Assembly (NCBI RefSeq): GCF_021462405.1
Contig: NZ_JAKEDU010000012.1
Span: 1-54,378, forward strand
Length of the DNA stretch: 54,378 nucleotides
Origin: Thermus tengchongensis
GTDB lineage: Bacteria > Deinococcota > Deinococci > Deinococcales > Thermaceae
Direction: 5' to 3'
Both the position numbers and the translations under genes were made by a program. This document shows positions 1 through 9,619 of the stretch, in pieces. How positions within the stretch are numbered: the stretch's first letter is position 1; every line of letters starts with the position of its first letter. A model generated the notes under the pieces. It had not been told where the DNA came from, searched no databases, and saw nothing but the letters and a program-made list of their open reading frames with translations.

Positions 1-630
1 AAGGCTTGCTCCTTCCCCGGCACCCTCCCAAGCTCAAGACCACTTTCCCTGGGGTTCTTGCCCTAGGGGAAGGGTTCAACCTGCTGCCTGGGCTTGAGGT
101 GAAGGCGCCCGACGAGGTGTGGGTAGCGGACCTGAGCTACGTGGTCCTGGGGGAAGGGACGGCTTACCTGGCGGTGGTGATGGACCTTTACACCCGCCGG
201 GTGCTGGGGTTGTCCTTGGGGCGGAGGCTGTCCCAGGGACTGGCCTTGGCGGCCTTGGAGCAGGCCTTGCGGGAGGGGGTGCCGCGGGTCCATCACTCGG
301 ACCAGGGGGGTGCAGTACACCTCCAGGCGGTACGTGGAGCGATGGGTAGGGCTTGGGGTAAGGCTGAGCTGTGCGGAGAGGGGGAGGCCATGGGAGAACG
401 GGCATGCGGAGCGGTGGATCAGGACCATAAAGGAAGAGTGGGTGGACTTGCGGGAGTACCGAACCCTAGAGGAGGTACGGGCATCGGTGGAGACCTTTGT
501 TTTTGAGGTGTACAACCGCAAGCGCCCCCATTCTGCCTTGGGGTATTTGACGCCTGTAGCCTTTGCGGAGCGTTGCTTGAACGGAGGTGAAAATCTGACT
601 AAACTGGCTGGTGGAGTGGTCCAAATTTAG
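1..630 (+). pseudogene. IS3-family transposase (OrfB, DDE integrase core), frameshifted and 5'-truncated
   Basis: The 3' part of an IS3-type OrfB. The retroviral-integrase-like core is visible: the first Asp in WVADLSYV, the second in HHSDQG, and the Glu in NGHAERWIRTIKEE, followed by the typical YNRKRPHSALGYLTP ending. The reading frame breaks in a run of six G at 305-310, just after HHSDQG. Reading on in the next frame from about 311 restores VQYTSRRYVERW, so one extra G explains the break. The 5' part lies outside the window, so neither the left terminal repeat nor OrfA can be judged. Probably inactive unless the run of G permits slippage. Confidence 0.85.
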
Positions 631-708
631 GGTAGCAGTACACATCCTAGCGAATAGGGTCATGGGGAGTTCTTATGGGGTGAGGTGGGGGGCTTTTGCG
701 ACAGTCTC

Positions 709-1101
709 TTATTCAGGAATTACGGCTGTAGCTTCGATTTCCAACCGAGCCTCAGGCTCCACAAGGCTGACCACTTGCACGACAGACATGGGCGGGTAGT
801 AATTGCCTATCACCTCTCGGTAAATCGCCCCCAACTCCCTCAAAGAGCGCATGTATTCCTCCCGGTCTACCACATACCACGTGAGGCGGGCCAGATGCTC
901 TGGGCGTGCCCCTGCATATTCAAGAAGCTCCACGATATTTTCCAGGGCCTGCCGGGCTTGACCTAGAAAGTCTTTGCTTTTGAAGTGCCCTTCCCTGTCC
1001 CAACCTACAACGCCTGCCAAGAACACCAGCTGGCCTTTGGCCACGAGGCCGTAGGAGTAACCCCTTGGCTTGGTCCAGTGGGGGGGGTGCAAGATCCTCA
1101 T
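709..1101 (-). CDS. RidA/YjgF-family enamine/imine deaminase
   Basis: A 130-residue protein of the RidA (YjgF/YER057c/UK114) family, which hydrolyses reactive enamine/imine intermediates to ketone and ammonia. Visible family features are an N-terminal segment with GYSYGLVAKGQLVFLAG, the central RQALENIVELLEYAGA helix and a C-terminal EARLEIEATAVIPE strand. Last gene of the 2-aminobenzoate operon, with an ATGA overlap with the CoA ligase upstream. In that context it may release the ring amino group from the enamine formed after dearomatisation of 2-aminobenzoyl-CoA. The family call is firm; the substrate is inferred from the neighbours. Confidence 0.85.
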   Translation of the reverse strand: MRILHPPHWTKPRGYSYGLVAKGQLVFLAGVVGWDREGHFKSKDFLGQARQALENIVELLEYAGARPEHLARLTWYVVDREEYMRSLRELGAIYREVIGNYYPPMSVVQVVSLVEPEARLEIEATAVIPE

Positions 1102-2735
1102 GGGCTAGGGGGCTGAGAAAGCTTTTGCCGAAGACGGAAACGCTGGACCTTGCCCGTAAGGGTCCGGGGAAGCTCGCTGCAAAACTCCACTACCCGGGGG
1201 TATTTGTAGGGGGCGATGCGTTGCTTAACAAACTCTTGGATCTCAGCTGCCAGGGCTTCCCCAGGCTCCCACCCTGGACGGAGGACAACATAGGCCTTCA
1301 CCACCTGCCCCCGTTCTGGGTGCGGCTCACCCACCACTGCACATTCCGCCACCGCCGGATGGTCCAGCACCGCCTCCTCTACTTCCAGGGGAGAAACATT
1401 GTATCCTGCAGTGACGATGATGTCGTCCACCCTACCCTGGTAGTAGAAGTACCCCTCCTCGTCCTTTACGCAAGCGTCGCCTGTGAGGTTCCAGCCCCAG
1501 CGGACGTACTCCTTCTGCCTTTCTGGGTCATCCAAATAACGGCACCCTGTAGGACCCTTCACCGCTAAAAGGCCCAGCTCTCCAGGAGCCACCTCGTTAC
1601 CTTCCTCGTTTAGGAGTGTGGCTCGGTATCCGGGGACCGGCCTACCTAAGCTGCCCTCTTTAAGGGTCTCCTCCGTGTGGGAGACGAAGATGTGGAGCAT
1701 CTCTGTAGAGCCAATCCCATCTATGATCTCCAAGCCCGTAGCTTCTCGCCATGCTCTCCGGGTAGCTACCGGCAAGGCCTCTCCCGCCGAAACGCACCGG
1801 CGTAGCCGGCCAGGCCTGCCTTTGGCTTGGGAAGCCATGGCGCGATAGGCCGTGGGGGAGGTGAAGCAAACCGTGGCATCGAAATTCCCTATGGCCTCTA
1901 GCAAGATATCCGGCGTAGCCCTCTCTAGGAGAACGCTGGAGGCTCCCACCCGAAAGGGGAAGACCACCAACCCCCCCAGACCATAAGTGAAGGCGATGGG
2001 GGGGCTGCCAATGAATACATCCGTCTCCACAGGACGGAGGATGTGTCGGGAGAAGGTGTCGCAGATGGCGAGGACGTCCCGGTGAAAGTGCACACACCCC
2101 TTAGGCTTCCCTGTGGTCCCGGAGGTAAAGGCGATGAGCACAGGGTCGTCGCTGGCCGTTTCCAAGGTAGGGAAAGCCTCGCGTTTGGAGGTCATGAGGG
2201 TTTCCAGTCCCTCCTGGTCGTTTCCCCCAAAGTAGAGGACATGGCGGAGGCTGGGACAAGCTGGCAGGGCAGCCTCTAGCTCTGCCGCCAGCCTGTGATC
2301 GCACAAGGCATGGCTAATCTGGGCCTTGTTAACAATCTCCGTAAGTTCCTTAGCCCTGAGAAGGGGCATGGTGGTCACCACGATCCCACCGGCTTTGACC
2401 ACCCCGAACCAAGCCGCCACCAAAAGGGGGTGGTTAAACCCGCGGAGAAGGACCCTGTTCCCCGGGATTAGCCCCAAGTCTTCCACAAGAACCCAGGCTA
2501 TCTGGTTGGCCGCCCGCCACAGGTCCTGGTAGGTCCAGGTGGAAGCTGGGGAACGCAGGGCTACCCGGTCTCCCTCCCCCTTCACGACCCAATCGTCCAG
2601 AAGAGGCCCAGCGCAGTTGAGGCGAGGGGGGTATGCCAGTTCAGGAAGCTCAAATACCAGTTCGGGCCAAGATTCTTGAGGAGGTAACCTGTCTAGCACA
2701 AAGGTGTCCTTGTGCGCGGAAAAACCGACCCTCAT
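1098..2735 (-). CDS. 2-aminobenzoate(benzoate)-CoA ligase, AMP-forming
   Basis: 545 residues of the acyl-adenylate-forming superfamily. The P-loop-like motif IAFTSGTTGKPKG lies near residue 205, a DGIGSTEM motif follows in the middle, the hinge region reads GYFYYQGRVDDII, and the C-terminal catalytic lysine lies in PRTLTGKVQRFRLR. Length and the N-terminal LNCAGPLLDDWV segment fit aryl-CoA ligases of the benzoate/2-aminobenzoate group. It would activate anthranilate to 2-aminobenzoyl-CoA in the cytosol, the substrate of the monooxygenase/reductase in the same operon. Start and stop overlap the neighbours by four bases. Benzoate or another aryl acid cannot be excluded by sequence, but the operon argues for 2-aminobenzoate. 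Confidence 0.85.
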   Translation of the reverse strand: MRVGFSAHKDTFVLDRLPPQESWPELVFELPELAYPPRLNCAGPLLDDWVVKGEGDRVALRSPASTWTYQDLWRAANQIAWVLVEDLGLIPGNRVLLRGFNHPLLVAAWFGVVKAGGIVVTTMPLLRAKELTEIVNKAQISHALCDHRLAAELEAALPACPSLRHVLYFGGNDQEGLETLMTSKREAFPTLETASDDPVLIAFTSGTTGKPKGCVHFHRDVLAICDTFSRHILRPVETDVFIGSPPIAFTYGLGGLVVFPFRVGASSVLLERATPDILLEAIGNFDATVCFTSPTAYRAMASQAKGRPGRLRRCVSAGEALPVATRRAWREATGLEIIDGIGSTEMLHIFVSHTEETLKEGSLGRPVPGYRATLLNEEGNEVAPGELGLLAVKGPTGCRYLDDPERQKEYVRWGWNLTGDACVKDEEGYFYYQGRVDDIIVTAGYNVSPLEVEEAVLDHPAVAECAVVGEPHPERGQVVKAYVVLRPGWEPGEALAAEIQEFVKQRIAPYKYPRVVEFCSELPRTLTGKVQRFRLRQKLSQPPSP

Positions 2736-3922
2736 CTCACACCCACCTCCTCTCCCCTTTCCCTTAGTATCTCACGGGCAACGATGAGCCGTTGCACCTC
2801 GCTGGCTCCTTCGTAGATCCTGAGGGGCCGGATCTCCCTGTACAGGGCCTCCAAAACCCCTCCCTTCCGGACTCCTTCCCCTCCCATAAGTTGCACCGCT
2901 GCGTCCACAATGGCCTGGGCCCTCTCCGTAGCGTAAAGCTTGGCCATCGCCACTTCCCGAGTGGCCCGGTGTCCCCGGTCCTTGAGCCAAGCAGCCCGGT
3001 AGGTGAGGAGGGCAGAAGCCTCCAGCTCTGTGGCTATATCGCCTAACTTGGTCCGGGTAGCTTGCATGCGAGCCAAGGTGGTACCAAACATCTTTCGGTC
3101 CAAGGCGTACTGTAGCGCCTCATCTAAGGCCCGTTTAGCGAACCCAAGGGCCGCCGCTGCCACTGTAACCCGGAATATATCCAAGGTTTCCATCGCGATG
3201 CGCAACCCCTGCCCGGGGGATCCCAAGAGCTTGGACCGGGGGATGCGGCATCCCCGGAAGACAAGCTTGGCTAAAGGGTGGGGGGCCACCACCTCCACCT
3301 GTTCCACCGCCAAACCTTCCGTGCCTGCATCCACCAGAAAGGCGCTGATCCCTTGGCCTCCCGCCCCAGGCTCCAAACGAGCAAAGACCACATAAAAATC
3401 CGCGATTCCCCCGTTGGAAACCCAAGCCTTTTCCCCTTCCAGGACAAAAGCCTCGCCGTCCAGATAGGCCCGGCAGGTTAGGGCAGCGGCATCAGACCCT
3501 GCTCCGGGCTCCGAAAGGGCGAAGGCCGCCACCGCCTCCCCTGCTGCTACCCGAGGAAGGTAGCGCCTCTTCTGCTCAGGGGTGCCGTAAAGGGTTATCG
3601 GCCCTGAACCAAGGCCTTGCATGGCGAAAGCAAACTCTGCAAGACCACTATGGTAAGCTAGGACCTCCCGGATAAGGCAGACCGCCCGGACCCCTATGCC
3701 CTCCTCTACACCCCCATAGGCCTTTCCTCCTACGGTATAGGCCAGCCAGCCAGCCTGGCCCAGGCTACGGACCATTTCCCTACAGGCGGCTTCGGAAGCA
3801 GGGTGCCCATGGGGAAACTTTCCCAGGACCTCTTCTGCCCAAGCGGCCACCCTATGACACAAGTCAGCGTGGCTACCCTCAAAGAACGGCAGCTCCTTGT
3901 AATGGGCAAAAGGATCCCCCAT
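2732..3922 (-). CDS. Acyl-CoA dehydrogenase
   Basis: 396 residues, full length for the flavin-dependent acyl-CoA dehydrogenase family. The FAD/substrate segment FALSEPGAGSDAAAL, the adenine-contacting RKMFGTTLARMQATR stretch, QLMGGEGV, and the C-terminal RIYEGASEVQRLIVAREIL with the usual catalytic-base glutamate are all present. It would perform the FAD-linked alpha,beta-oxidation of a CoA thioester during the beta-oxidation-like lower part of the 2-aminobenzoyl-CoA pathway, passing electrons to ETF. Two bases after the enoyl-CoA hydratase gene and overlapping the ligase start, so clearly co-transcribed. The exact acyl substrate cannot be read from sequence. Confidence 0.9.
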   Translation of the reverse strand: MGDPFAHYKELPFFEGSHADLCHRVAAWAEEVLGKFPHGHPASEAACREMVRSLGQAGWLAYTVGGKAYGGVEEGIGVRAVCLIREVLAYHSGLAEFAFAMQGLGSGPITLYGTPEQKRRYLPRVAAGEAVAAFALSEPGAGSDAAALTCRAYLDGEAFVLEGEKAWVSNGGIADFYVVFARLEPGAGGQGISAFLVDAGTEGLAVEQVEVVAPHPLAKLVFRGCRIPRSKLLGSPGQGLRIAMETLDIFRVTVAAAALGFAKRALDEALQYALDRKMFGTTLARMQATRTKLGDIATELEASALLTYRAAWLKDRGHRATREVAMAKLYATERAQAIVDAAVQLMGGEGVRKGGVLEALYREIRPLRIYEGASEVQRLIVAREILRERGEEVGVR

Positions 3923-3924
3923 GC

Positions 3925-4776
3925 TCAGTCTCCCTCAAAGGTTGGCGGTTCCTTTCTCAGGAAAGCTTGGTAAGCTCGGTAAAAGTCCCTAGTACCCATG
4001 CACAGAGCTTGGGCTTGGGCTTCGGCCTCAATGGCCTCGTCCAAACCCATGGCCCACTCCTGGTAGAGGGCCCTCTTGGTAATGCCGTGGGCGAAGACGG
4101 GCCCTCGTGCTAGCTCAAAGGCCAGGGCTCTCGCCTTAGGAAGGAGCTCCTCTGGAGGGCAGATTCGGTTGAAAAACCCCCAACGTTCGGCCTCAGAGGC
4201 TTCCAGAAAGCGACCCGTAAGCAGAAGCTCCGTGGCCCGGCCAAAACCCACAACCCTGGGCAAGAGCGCACAGGCCCCCATGTCGGAGCCCGCCAGGCCT
4301 ACCCGAGGAAAGAGGAAAGCCACTCGGCTCCTAGGGGTGCCCAGGCGAATGTCCGCAGCCAGCGCTATTACCGCTCCCGCCCCAACACAGACCCCATCCA
4401 CTGCCGCCACTATCGGTTGGGGGCAGAGGCGCATGGCCTTCACCAGTTCCCCCGTTAGCCGAGTGAAGCGCAACAGGCTGGGTACATCCGCCTCCACTAG
4501 GGGACCGATGATCTCCCGCACGTCCCCCCCTGAGCAGAAATCCTCCCCCACCCCTGCCAGGACGATAGCCTTGACCTCCTGGCTGTAGGGCAAGAGAGAG
4601 AAGATATCCCTGAGTTCGGCGTAAGCCCCAAAGGTAAGGGCATTTTTCCGCTCAGGACGGTTTAGGAAGACGAAGCCTATCCCATCCTCTACGCGCCAGT
4701 GGAGGTACTGGGCCTGATACTCCAAAAGCCGTCCTCCATATCCGGGCAGGTCTAGGGATTTACGCTTCCTTTCCAT
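3925..4776 (-). CDS. Enoyl-CoA hydratase/isomerase (crotonase) family protein
   Basis: 283 residues of the crotonase fold. Oxyanion-hole segments are [18 protein letters not shown] and [19 protein letters not shown], and the trimer-forming C-terminal helices end at residue 283. In this operon it may hydrate an unsaturated alicyclic or opened CoA thioester, or act as a ring-opening hydrolase; the sequence alone does not separate these. The start overlaps the end of the MarR gene by 25 bases. Later in-frame starts would shorten the N-terminus, but this one keeps the region ahead of [16 protein letters not shown] that related proteins usually have. Confidence 0.88.
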   Translation of the reverse strand: MERKRKSLDLPGYGGRLLEYQAQYLHWRVEDGIGFVFLNRPERKNALTFGAYAELRDIFSLLPYSQEVKAIVLAGVGEDFCSGGDVREIIGPLVEADVPSLLRFTRLTGELVKAMRLCPQPIVAAVDGVCVGAGAVIALAADIRLGTPRSRVAFLFPRVGLAGSDMGACALLPRVVGFGRATELLLTGRFLEASEAERWGFFNRICPPEELLPKARALAFELARGPVFAHGITKRALYQEWAMGLDEAIEAEAQAQALCMGTRDFYRAYQAFLRKEPPTFEGD

Positions 4777-5267
4777 CTTCCCTCCCGCGTGAGACCCCGA
4801 AGGTGGGCCCTAAGCTTGCCCATGAGCCGGTAAAGAACTTCCCGCTCCGACTCCGTCAGGCCAGAGAAAAGCTCCTCCAACCAAGCTCGATGGGCGCGGG
4901 CCATATCGGCAAAGCGAGACTTCCCCTCAGGGGTCAGCCGCAGTAGGACAGAGCGACGGTCCTTCGGATGCCCCTCCCGCCTCAGAAGCCCCTCCCGTTC
5001 CAGCTGGGCGGTCAGCCGGGTAACGTTTCCCGCAGTCACCAGGAGCCGCTCCGAAAGCTCCTTTAAGGTCATTCCCGAGGGTTGGCGGTACAGCTGGGCC
5101 AGGACATCGAACCGGGCCAAGGAGATGCCGAAAGCCTTCTGCAAACGCACGGAAAGCTCCTTCTCTATGAGGACCACTTCGGTTAGGAGCCGGAGCCAGA
5201 GCCGCGTGGCATCCACCGCTTCGACTTTCCCTGTATCCTGTAAGTGCACTTTCTCCTCCAATCTCAT
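4752..5267 (-). CDS. MarR-family transcriptional regulator of the 2-aminobenzoate operon
   Basis: 171 residues with a MarR winged helix: [41 protein letters not shown] is the HTH and recognition helix, [18 protein letters not shown] the wing. MarR repressors commonly respond to aromatic acids or their CoA esters. Encoded inside the operon with an ATGA overlap to the SDR gene, so it is probably autoregulated. The likely targets are the two TTGA-N4-TCAA dyads at 8485-8496 and 14211-14222; this link is inference. Confidence 0.88.
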   Translation of the reverse strand: MRLEEKVHLQDTGKVEAVDATRLWLRLLTEVVLIEKELSVRLQKAFGISLARFDVLAQLYRQPSGMTLKELSERLLVTAGNVTRLTAQLEREGLLRREGHPKDRRSVLLRLTPEGKSRFADMARAHRAWLEELFSGLTESEREVLYRLMGKLRAHLRGLTREGRWKGSVNP

Positions 5268-6049
5268 CCCACCATCACCTCACCCCCTGCCACCGCTATG
5301 GCCTGTCCGTTGATGGCGGCGGCTTTTTCGCTACACAGCCACACCACCGCCCAGGCCACCTCCTCGGGGCGGACTAACCGCCCCTGGGGATTACGGCGGG
5401 CAAAGAGCTCCAACACCGCCTCAGGAGCACGGGCGGTACGCTGGGCCACCCGCAGGACGGAAGCCTGCAAGAGGTCCGTATCCGTGAACCCGGGGCAGAT
5501 GGCATTGACCGTAATCCCCCTCTGGGCCAACTCCAAGGCCAACGCCCGGGTCAGGCCGATCAGCCCGTGCTTGGCCGCGCAGTAGGGGACGGCGTAGGGA
5601 TAGCCTGTGAGGCCAGCAGTGCTGGAAATGTTGATGATACGTCCCCAGCCCATCTCCAACATTCCCGGAAGCAGTAGGCGGATGAGCCGGTAGGCGGCCC
5701 CGAGGTTCACCTCGATATGGCGTTGCCACAACTCTTCGTTAATCTCCAGAAAGGGAGCAGTGAGGACAAAGCCAGCGTTGTTCACCAGGATGGCCACAGG
5801 ACCGAAGCGCTCCTGGGCACGGCGGACCAAGCTCTCCATGGCTTGCGGATCCGCCACGTCCCCAACCTCTCCTTGGACCTCGGTCCAAGCCCGGAGCCGC
5901 TCCACCCGTTCCTCCAGGTCCTGAAGGTTCCGGGCTACCAGGGTAAGCCGCGCCCCTGCTTGAGCCAAGGCCTCGGCAATGGCTGCCCCAATCCCCCGGC
6001 TTGCCCCGGTTACCAGAGCATGCTTTCCCACAAGGCTCTTTGGATCCAT
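5264..6049 (-). CDS. Short-chain dehydrogenase/reductase (NAD(P)-dependent)
   Basis: 261 residues of the classical SDR family. TGASRGIGAAIAEAL is the Rossmann glycine motif, LVNNAGF the NNAG motif, INISSTAGLTG carries the catalytic Ser, and YCAAKHG is the YxxxK active site. It probably oxidises or reduces a hydroxy/oxo CoA intermediate of the alicyclic ring after 2-aminobenzoyl-CoA has been dearomatised. Three bases separate it from the monooxygenase/reductase gene. Cofactor and substrate are not determined by sequence. Confidence 0.88.
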   Translation of the reverse strand: MDPKSLVGKHALVTGASRGIGAAIAEALAQAGARLTLVARNLQDLEERVERLRAWTEVQGEVGDVADPQAMESLVRRAQERFGPVAILVNNAGFVLTAPFLEINEELWQRHIEVNLGAAYRLIRLLLPGMLEMGWGRIINISSTAGLTGYPYAVPYCAAKHGLIGLTRALALELAQRGITVNAICPGFTDTDLLQASVLRVAQRTARAPEAVLELFARRNPQGRLVRPEEVAWAVVWLCSEKAAAINGQAIAVAGGEVMVG

Positions 6050-6052
6050 GCT

Positions 6053-8449
6053 TCAAACCAAGTTCCGCTCCTGGGCTGCCCGGGAGATAAGCCCCTCGAT
6101 CTCCTCGATCACCCAGCGCTCCCCCTCCTGGGCGGCCCGCACCCGCTCCATCAGCCGCTCTATCTGGTCCTTGCCGTCCAGATAAGGCTTGGGCCAATCC
6201 ACGTCCCTATAGCCAATCCGGGCGGCTTCCAGGAGGGTCCAGTGAGGGTTGGCCAGGTGGGGACGAGCGATGGCACAGAGGTCTGCCCGACCGCTCCCAA
6301 TGATGGTATTGACGTGGTCCGCCTCGTAGATGGAGCCCACGGCAATGGTGGGGATGCCCACGGAGTTACGGATCAGGCCGGCAAACGGGGTTTGGTAGAG
6401 ACGGCCGTAAGCCGCACGGGCCCAAGAGACTACCTGGCCGCTGGAAACATGTATGACGTCACATCCTTCCGCCTTGAACCTTCGTGCCACCTCCACTGCT
6501 TCTTGGGGGGTCATGCCCCCTTCCGCCCAGTCGTGGGCGGAGATCCGTACGGAGATGGGGCGGTCGTCTGGCCAAACCTCCCGCACAGCTCGGAACACTT
6601 CGATGGGGAAGCGGAGCCGGTTTTCCAAGCTTCCCCCATAGGTGTCCCTTCGCTGGTTGGTCAAGGGGCTTATGAAGGCGGAGAGGAGGTACCCGTGGGC
6701 GCAGTGAAGCTCCAGCCAGTCGAAGCCGCACTGGGCCGCCCAACGTGCTGCTCGGACAAAGTCCTCTATGACCCGGTCCATGTCCTCACGGGTCATCTCC
6801 CGAGGTACTTGGTTTTCAGGGCTCCAAGGAACGGGAGAAGGACCCATCACTGGCCAGTTCCCTTCGGAGAGAGGCTTGTGGTAGCCTTCCCATCCCACCC
6901 TGGTGGAGCCCTTAGGCCCCGAGTGACCCAGCTGGATGCCGATCTTAGCAGTGGTGAAGACATGAACAAAGCGGACGATGCGCTCCCAAGCCTGGATGTG
7001 CTCTGGCTTGTAGAGCCCGGCGCACCCCGGGCTGATCCGGCCCTCCCGGGAGGGGGCCACCATCTCCGTCATCACTAGGCCCGCCCCCCCAAGGGCTCGG
7101 GCCCCCAGGTGGACCAGGTGGAAATCACCAGGTGTGCCGTCTTCCGCGGAGTATACCGCCATAGGAGCTACGACTACGCGGTTCTTCAAGCGTATCCCTC
7201 GGATCTCGAAGGGGACGAACATCGGGGGTACGGACCGGTCCCCCAGGCCATGGGCTCGGGCAAACCAGCGGTTAAACCGTTGGATATAGCCTGGATCCCG
7301 CTGCTCCAGCTCCCCGTGGAAGAGCCTTAGGGAACGGGTGAGGAGGCTGTAGGCAAACTGCTCCGGAGGTAGCCTGGTGTACACCTCCACGTTTTCCAGC
7401 CAGTCTGCGGAGTTGCGGGCGGCGTTGCGCAACCGCAACAGCTCTCCCTGCCTCTCCCGCTCGTAGGCCTTCAGGGCGGCCTCCAGGTCCCTCGACCTCC
7501 CTTCCCCCTCCCGGGCCAGGGCCCGTACCAGGGCTATTGCGTCCTCCATGGCTAGCTTGGTACCGGAACCTACAGAGAAGTGGACAGTATGGGCCGCATC
7601 CCCTACCAGGGCACAGGGAATACTTCTCCCACCTAGGGGGAGCAGGCCCACCCAGTTTCGGCAGGAAATCCAGGGGAACCGGAGCCACTTGGCCGAGCCC
7701 CTGAGGTGGGCGGAGTTGGCCAACAGCGGGTGTCCCTCGAGCCTTTGGGCAAAAACCTTTTCGCATAGAGCCAGGATCTCTCTTTCGTCCTCCAAGCGGT
7801 CTAGGCCCGCGCTTCTCCAAGTAGCCTCAGGTACCTCCACCACCACGGTGCTGCTTCCTGGAGCATGAGGGTAGGCGTGCAAAATGAACCAACCCCACTC
7901 CGTGGACTCAAAGGCAAAAGTGAAAGCGGGAAAGACCCGAGTGGTGCCCAGCCAAACGTACCGGTTCGTTCCCCAGCTAACCTCTGGACCGAAGAGGGAG
8001 GGATAGGTCCGGCGCACCCAGCTGTTCACTCCATCGGCGGCCACAATAAAATCAGGCCTAACCTCCTGGACAAGGGCCTCCAAGTCTTGAACTTCCTTCT
8101 GGAAGAAGAGGCCGGCCCCCATAGCTCGCGCCCTTTCCTGGAGGATCCGCAACAGCGTAGTCCTAGCAAGCCCGGCAAACCCATGACCGCCTGATCGGAT
8201 CACCTCCCCTCTAAAGTGGATCTCGATATCCTCCCAACGGTAAAAGGCTTTCTGGATCTCGTCGTAGGAGTCTGAATCAGCCGCCCGAAGCTGCCCAAGG
8301 GTGGCGTCGGATAGAACAATCCCCCAGCCGAAGGTGCTATCCGGAGGGTTCCTCTCGTAGAGGATCACCTCCCAGGACGGAAACACCTTTTTGGCCAAAA
8401 GAGCAAAGTAGAGACCAGCCGGCCCTCCCCCTATACAAAGCACCCGCAT
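6053..8449 (-). CDS. Bifunctional 2-aminobenzoyl-CoA (or salicylyl-CoA) monooxygenase/reductase
   Basis: 798 residues joining two flavoenzymes. The N-terminal half (about 1-390) is an FAD aromatic hydroxylase: dinucleotide motif [14 protein letters not shown] at the start and the second FAD motif [17 protein letters not shown]. The C-terminal half (about 410-770) is an old-yellow-enzyme FMN reductase: [33 protein letters not shown], and [14 protein letters not shown] followed by [13 protein letters not shown]. This fusion is diagnostic of 2-aminobenzoyl-CoA monooxygenase/reductase, described in Azoarcus evansii, and of the related salicylyl-CoA 5-hydroxylase fusions. It hydroxylates and then reduces the ring without dioxygenase cleavage. 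First gene of the operon, behind its own promoter at 8468-8496. Confidence 0.9.
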   Translation of the reverse strand: MRVLCIGGGPAGLYFALLAKKVFPSWEVILYERNPPDSTFGWGIVLSDATLGQLRAADSDSYDEIQKAFYRWEDIEIHFRGEVIRSGGHGFAGLARTTLLRILQERARAMGAGLFFQKEVQDLEALVQEVRPDFIVAADGVNSWVRRTYPSLFGPEVSWGTNRYVWLGTTRVFPAFTFAFESTEWGWFILHAYPHAPGSSTVVVEVPEATWRSAGLDRLEDEREILALCEKVFAQRLEGHPLLANSAHLRGSAKWLRFPWISCRNWVGLLPLGGRSIPCALVGDAAHTVHFSVGSGTKLAMEDAIALVRALAREGEGRSRDLEAALKAYERERQGELLRLRNAARNSADWLENVEVYTRLPPEQFAYSLLTRSLRLFHGELEQRDPGYIQRFNRWFARAHGLGDRSVPPMFVPFEIRGIRLKNRVVVAPMAVYSAEDGTPGDFHLVHLGARALGGAGLVMTEMVAPSREGRISPGCAGLYKPEHIQAWERIVRFVHVFTTAKIGIQLGHSGPKGSTRVGWEGYHKPLSEGNWPVMGPSPVPWSPENQVPREMTREDMDRVIEDFVRAARWAAQCGFDWLELHCAHGYLLSAFISPLTNQRRDTYGGSLENRLRFPIEVFRAVREVWPDDRPISVRISAHDWAEGGMTPQEAVEVARRFKAEGCDVIHVSSGQVVSWARAAYGRLYQTPFAGLIRNSVGIPTIAVGSIYEADHVNTIIGSGRADLCAIARPHLANPHWTLLEAARIGYRDVDWPKPYLDGKDQIERLMERVRAAQEGERWVIEEIEGLISRAAQERNLV

Positions 8450-8467
8450 TGCTCCTCACCTAAAACA

Positions 8468-8496
8468 AGTGTAGCCCAAACTCCTTGATAAGTCAA
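8468..8496 (-). promoter_or_regulatory. Promoter and putative MarR operator of the 2-aminobenzoate operon
   Basis: On the minus strand: -35 box TTGACT (8491-8496), 17 bases, -10 box TACACT (8468-8473), a near-consensus housekeeping promoter 18 bases before the ATG at 8449. The dyad TTGATAAGTCAA (+ strand 8485-8496) covers the -35 box, and its arms match the dyad at the livK promoter. It overlaps the last codons of the RAM-domain gene, so the operon can be transcribed separately from the importer genes. Confidence 0.65.
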
Positions 8497-8786
8497 CTAT
8501 CTCGGGAATTTTCGATCCCCAGAGCAAACCCTGCGTCCAACAACCGCTTAGGATAGGCCCGGAAAGCCAGGAGGGTCTCCGTGCGCTCCACACCTACCAT
8601 GGCCAAGATCCCCTGGGTGACGACGTCATCCAGCTCGTCCAACTCCTTAAGGCGAAGCACAGCCACCAGGTCGTAGGGGCCGGTAACGGAATAGACCTCT
8701 GCCACCCGAGGGAGCTCGGCGATGGCCTCCCCCAAAGCAGCAATCCGATTCCCCTGGGCCCGGATGAGAACAAAGGCCGTAATCAT
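8493..8786 (-). CDS. Stand-alone Lrp/AsnC ligand-binding (RAM) domain protein
   Basis: 97 residues consisting only of the RAM/effector domain of Lrp/AsnC regulators: AFVLIRAQGNRI at the start, AEVYSVTGPYDLVAVLRL in the middle, RTETLLAFRAYPK at the end. There is no helix-turn-helix. Stand-alone RAM proteins occur in Thermus and bind amino acids as ring-shaped oligomers. Here it follows the importer and formamidase genes, so it may sense an amino-acid-like ligand such as tryptophan, kynurenine or anthranilate; that is inference. Confidence 0.85.
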   Translation of the reverse strand: MITAFVLIRAQGNRIAALGEAIAELPRVAEVYSVTGPYDLVAVLRLKELDELDDVVTQGILAMVGVERTETLLAFRAYPKRLLDAGFALGIENSRDS

Positions 8787-8811
8787 CCCTACAACCCCCC
8801 TTCCTCGCCAT

Positions 8812-9618
8812 TTAGTTTCCCCCTTCCAGAAGAGCTTTCCATAGGGGGCCTGCTGTGTCCACCAAGGCGTCTAGGGCACTGAAGTGGTGCATCCCTTCTA
8901 GCTCCAAGTACCTGACACCAGGCCAAACGGCGGCCAATCTTTGGCTTTGTCGCCGAAATTCCTGGCTTTCTTTCTGGCCCACAGCGGCTACCAAGGGCGC
9001 GGCTAGCCTTGGGCGGTGCTGGATGGGGCTCAGACGCTTGGCCTCTTCGAGGTCCAGGCGTAGGTCAACGTTGACGCTGGTCCGGAGGAGGGGTTCCAGG
9101 TCAAAGATTCCACTGATGGATAACCCACCTTGCACTTGAGGCGTAGCTAGCCCGTAAATCCGCCATTCCGTGGTCCAGAGCATGGCCACCAGGTGTCCGC
9201 CCGCGGAGTGCCCTGAGAGGACCAAAGGACCAAGTTCAGGGAAGTGGCTTGCTAGCCAAGCCACGCTTCGGCGGCACTGCTCTACCAACTCCCCCAGCGT
9301 TATCCGAGGACAAAGGCCGTAGCCCACCACACTCACGCTCCATCCCTCCCGAACCAGAGGCGGGGCAATCCACGAGAAATCCTCTTTGCCAAAGGCTCGC
9401 CAGTAACCGCCATGGAAAAAAACTAATAGGCCTCGAGACGGCTTGGCTATAAAAAGATCTAGGCGCTCTTCCGGATCATCCCCATAGGCAAGGTCGAGGA
9501 AGCCTGGAAGGGAAGCTCGGGCGGCTGCCCCTTCTTCTTTCCAGCGGCGGAAGTAGAGGGGGTGTTCAGGAACGGCAGCTCTGGCGTTGTACTCCCTCTC
9601 CAAATGGAGGTCTATCAC
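8812..9618 (-). CDS. Alpha/beta hydrolase, probable kynurenine (arylformamidase) formamidase
   Basis: 268 residues, alpha/beta-hydrolase fold. LLVFFHGGYWRAF holds the HGG(Y/F)W oxyanion motif characteristic of AFMID-type kynurenine formamidases. LVLSGHSAGGHLVAM is the nucleophile elbow (GHSAGG), and the C-terminal EGMHHFSALDAL provides the catalytic histidine. The N-terminal YNARAAVPEHP segment also suits that family. It would convert N-formylkynurenine to kynurenine, the precursor of anthranilate, linking tryptophan breakdown to the neighbouring operon. It ends the importer operon, one base from livF. Kynurenine hydrolase and tryptophan dioxygenase are not in this window. Confidence 0.75.
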   Translation of the reverse strand: MIDLHLEREYNARAAVPEHPLYFRRWKEEGAAARASLPGFLDLAYGDDPEERLDLFIAKPSRGLLVFFHGGYWRAFGKEDFSWIAPPLVREGWSVSVVGYGLCPRITLGELVEQCRRSVAWLASHFPELGPLVLSGHSAGGHLVAMLWTTEWRIYGLATPQVQGGLSISGIFDLEPLLRTSVNVDLRLDLEEAKRLSPIQHRPRLAAPLVAAVGQKESQEFRRQSQRLAAVWPGVRYLELEGMHHFSALDALVDTAGPLWKALLEGGN

Positions 9619-9619
9619 T

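Noticed and set aside
305-310. Programmed frameshift in the IS3 transposase
   Set aside because: IS3 programmed slippage normally joins OrfA to OrfB, whereas this break lies inside the catalytic core, so a mutation is more likely.
63-521. Long open frames on the minus strand of the IS3 transposase
   Set aside because: Shadow frames caused by high GC; the DDE motifs are on the plus strand.
5717-7078. A 453-codon plus-strand frame opposite the monooxygenase/reductase
   Set aside because: No family motif, and it mirrors a gene whose own motifs are complete; it is a GC-driven antisense frame.
8493-8786. Full Lrp/AsnC regulator
   Set aside because: No helix-turn-helix precedes the RAM domain and there is no room for one before the formamidase gene ends.
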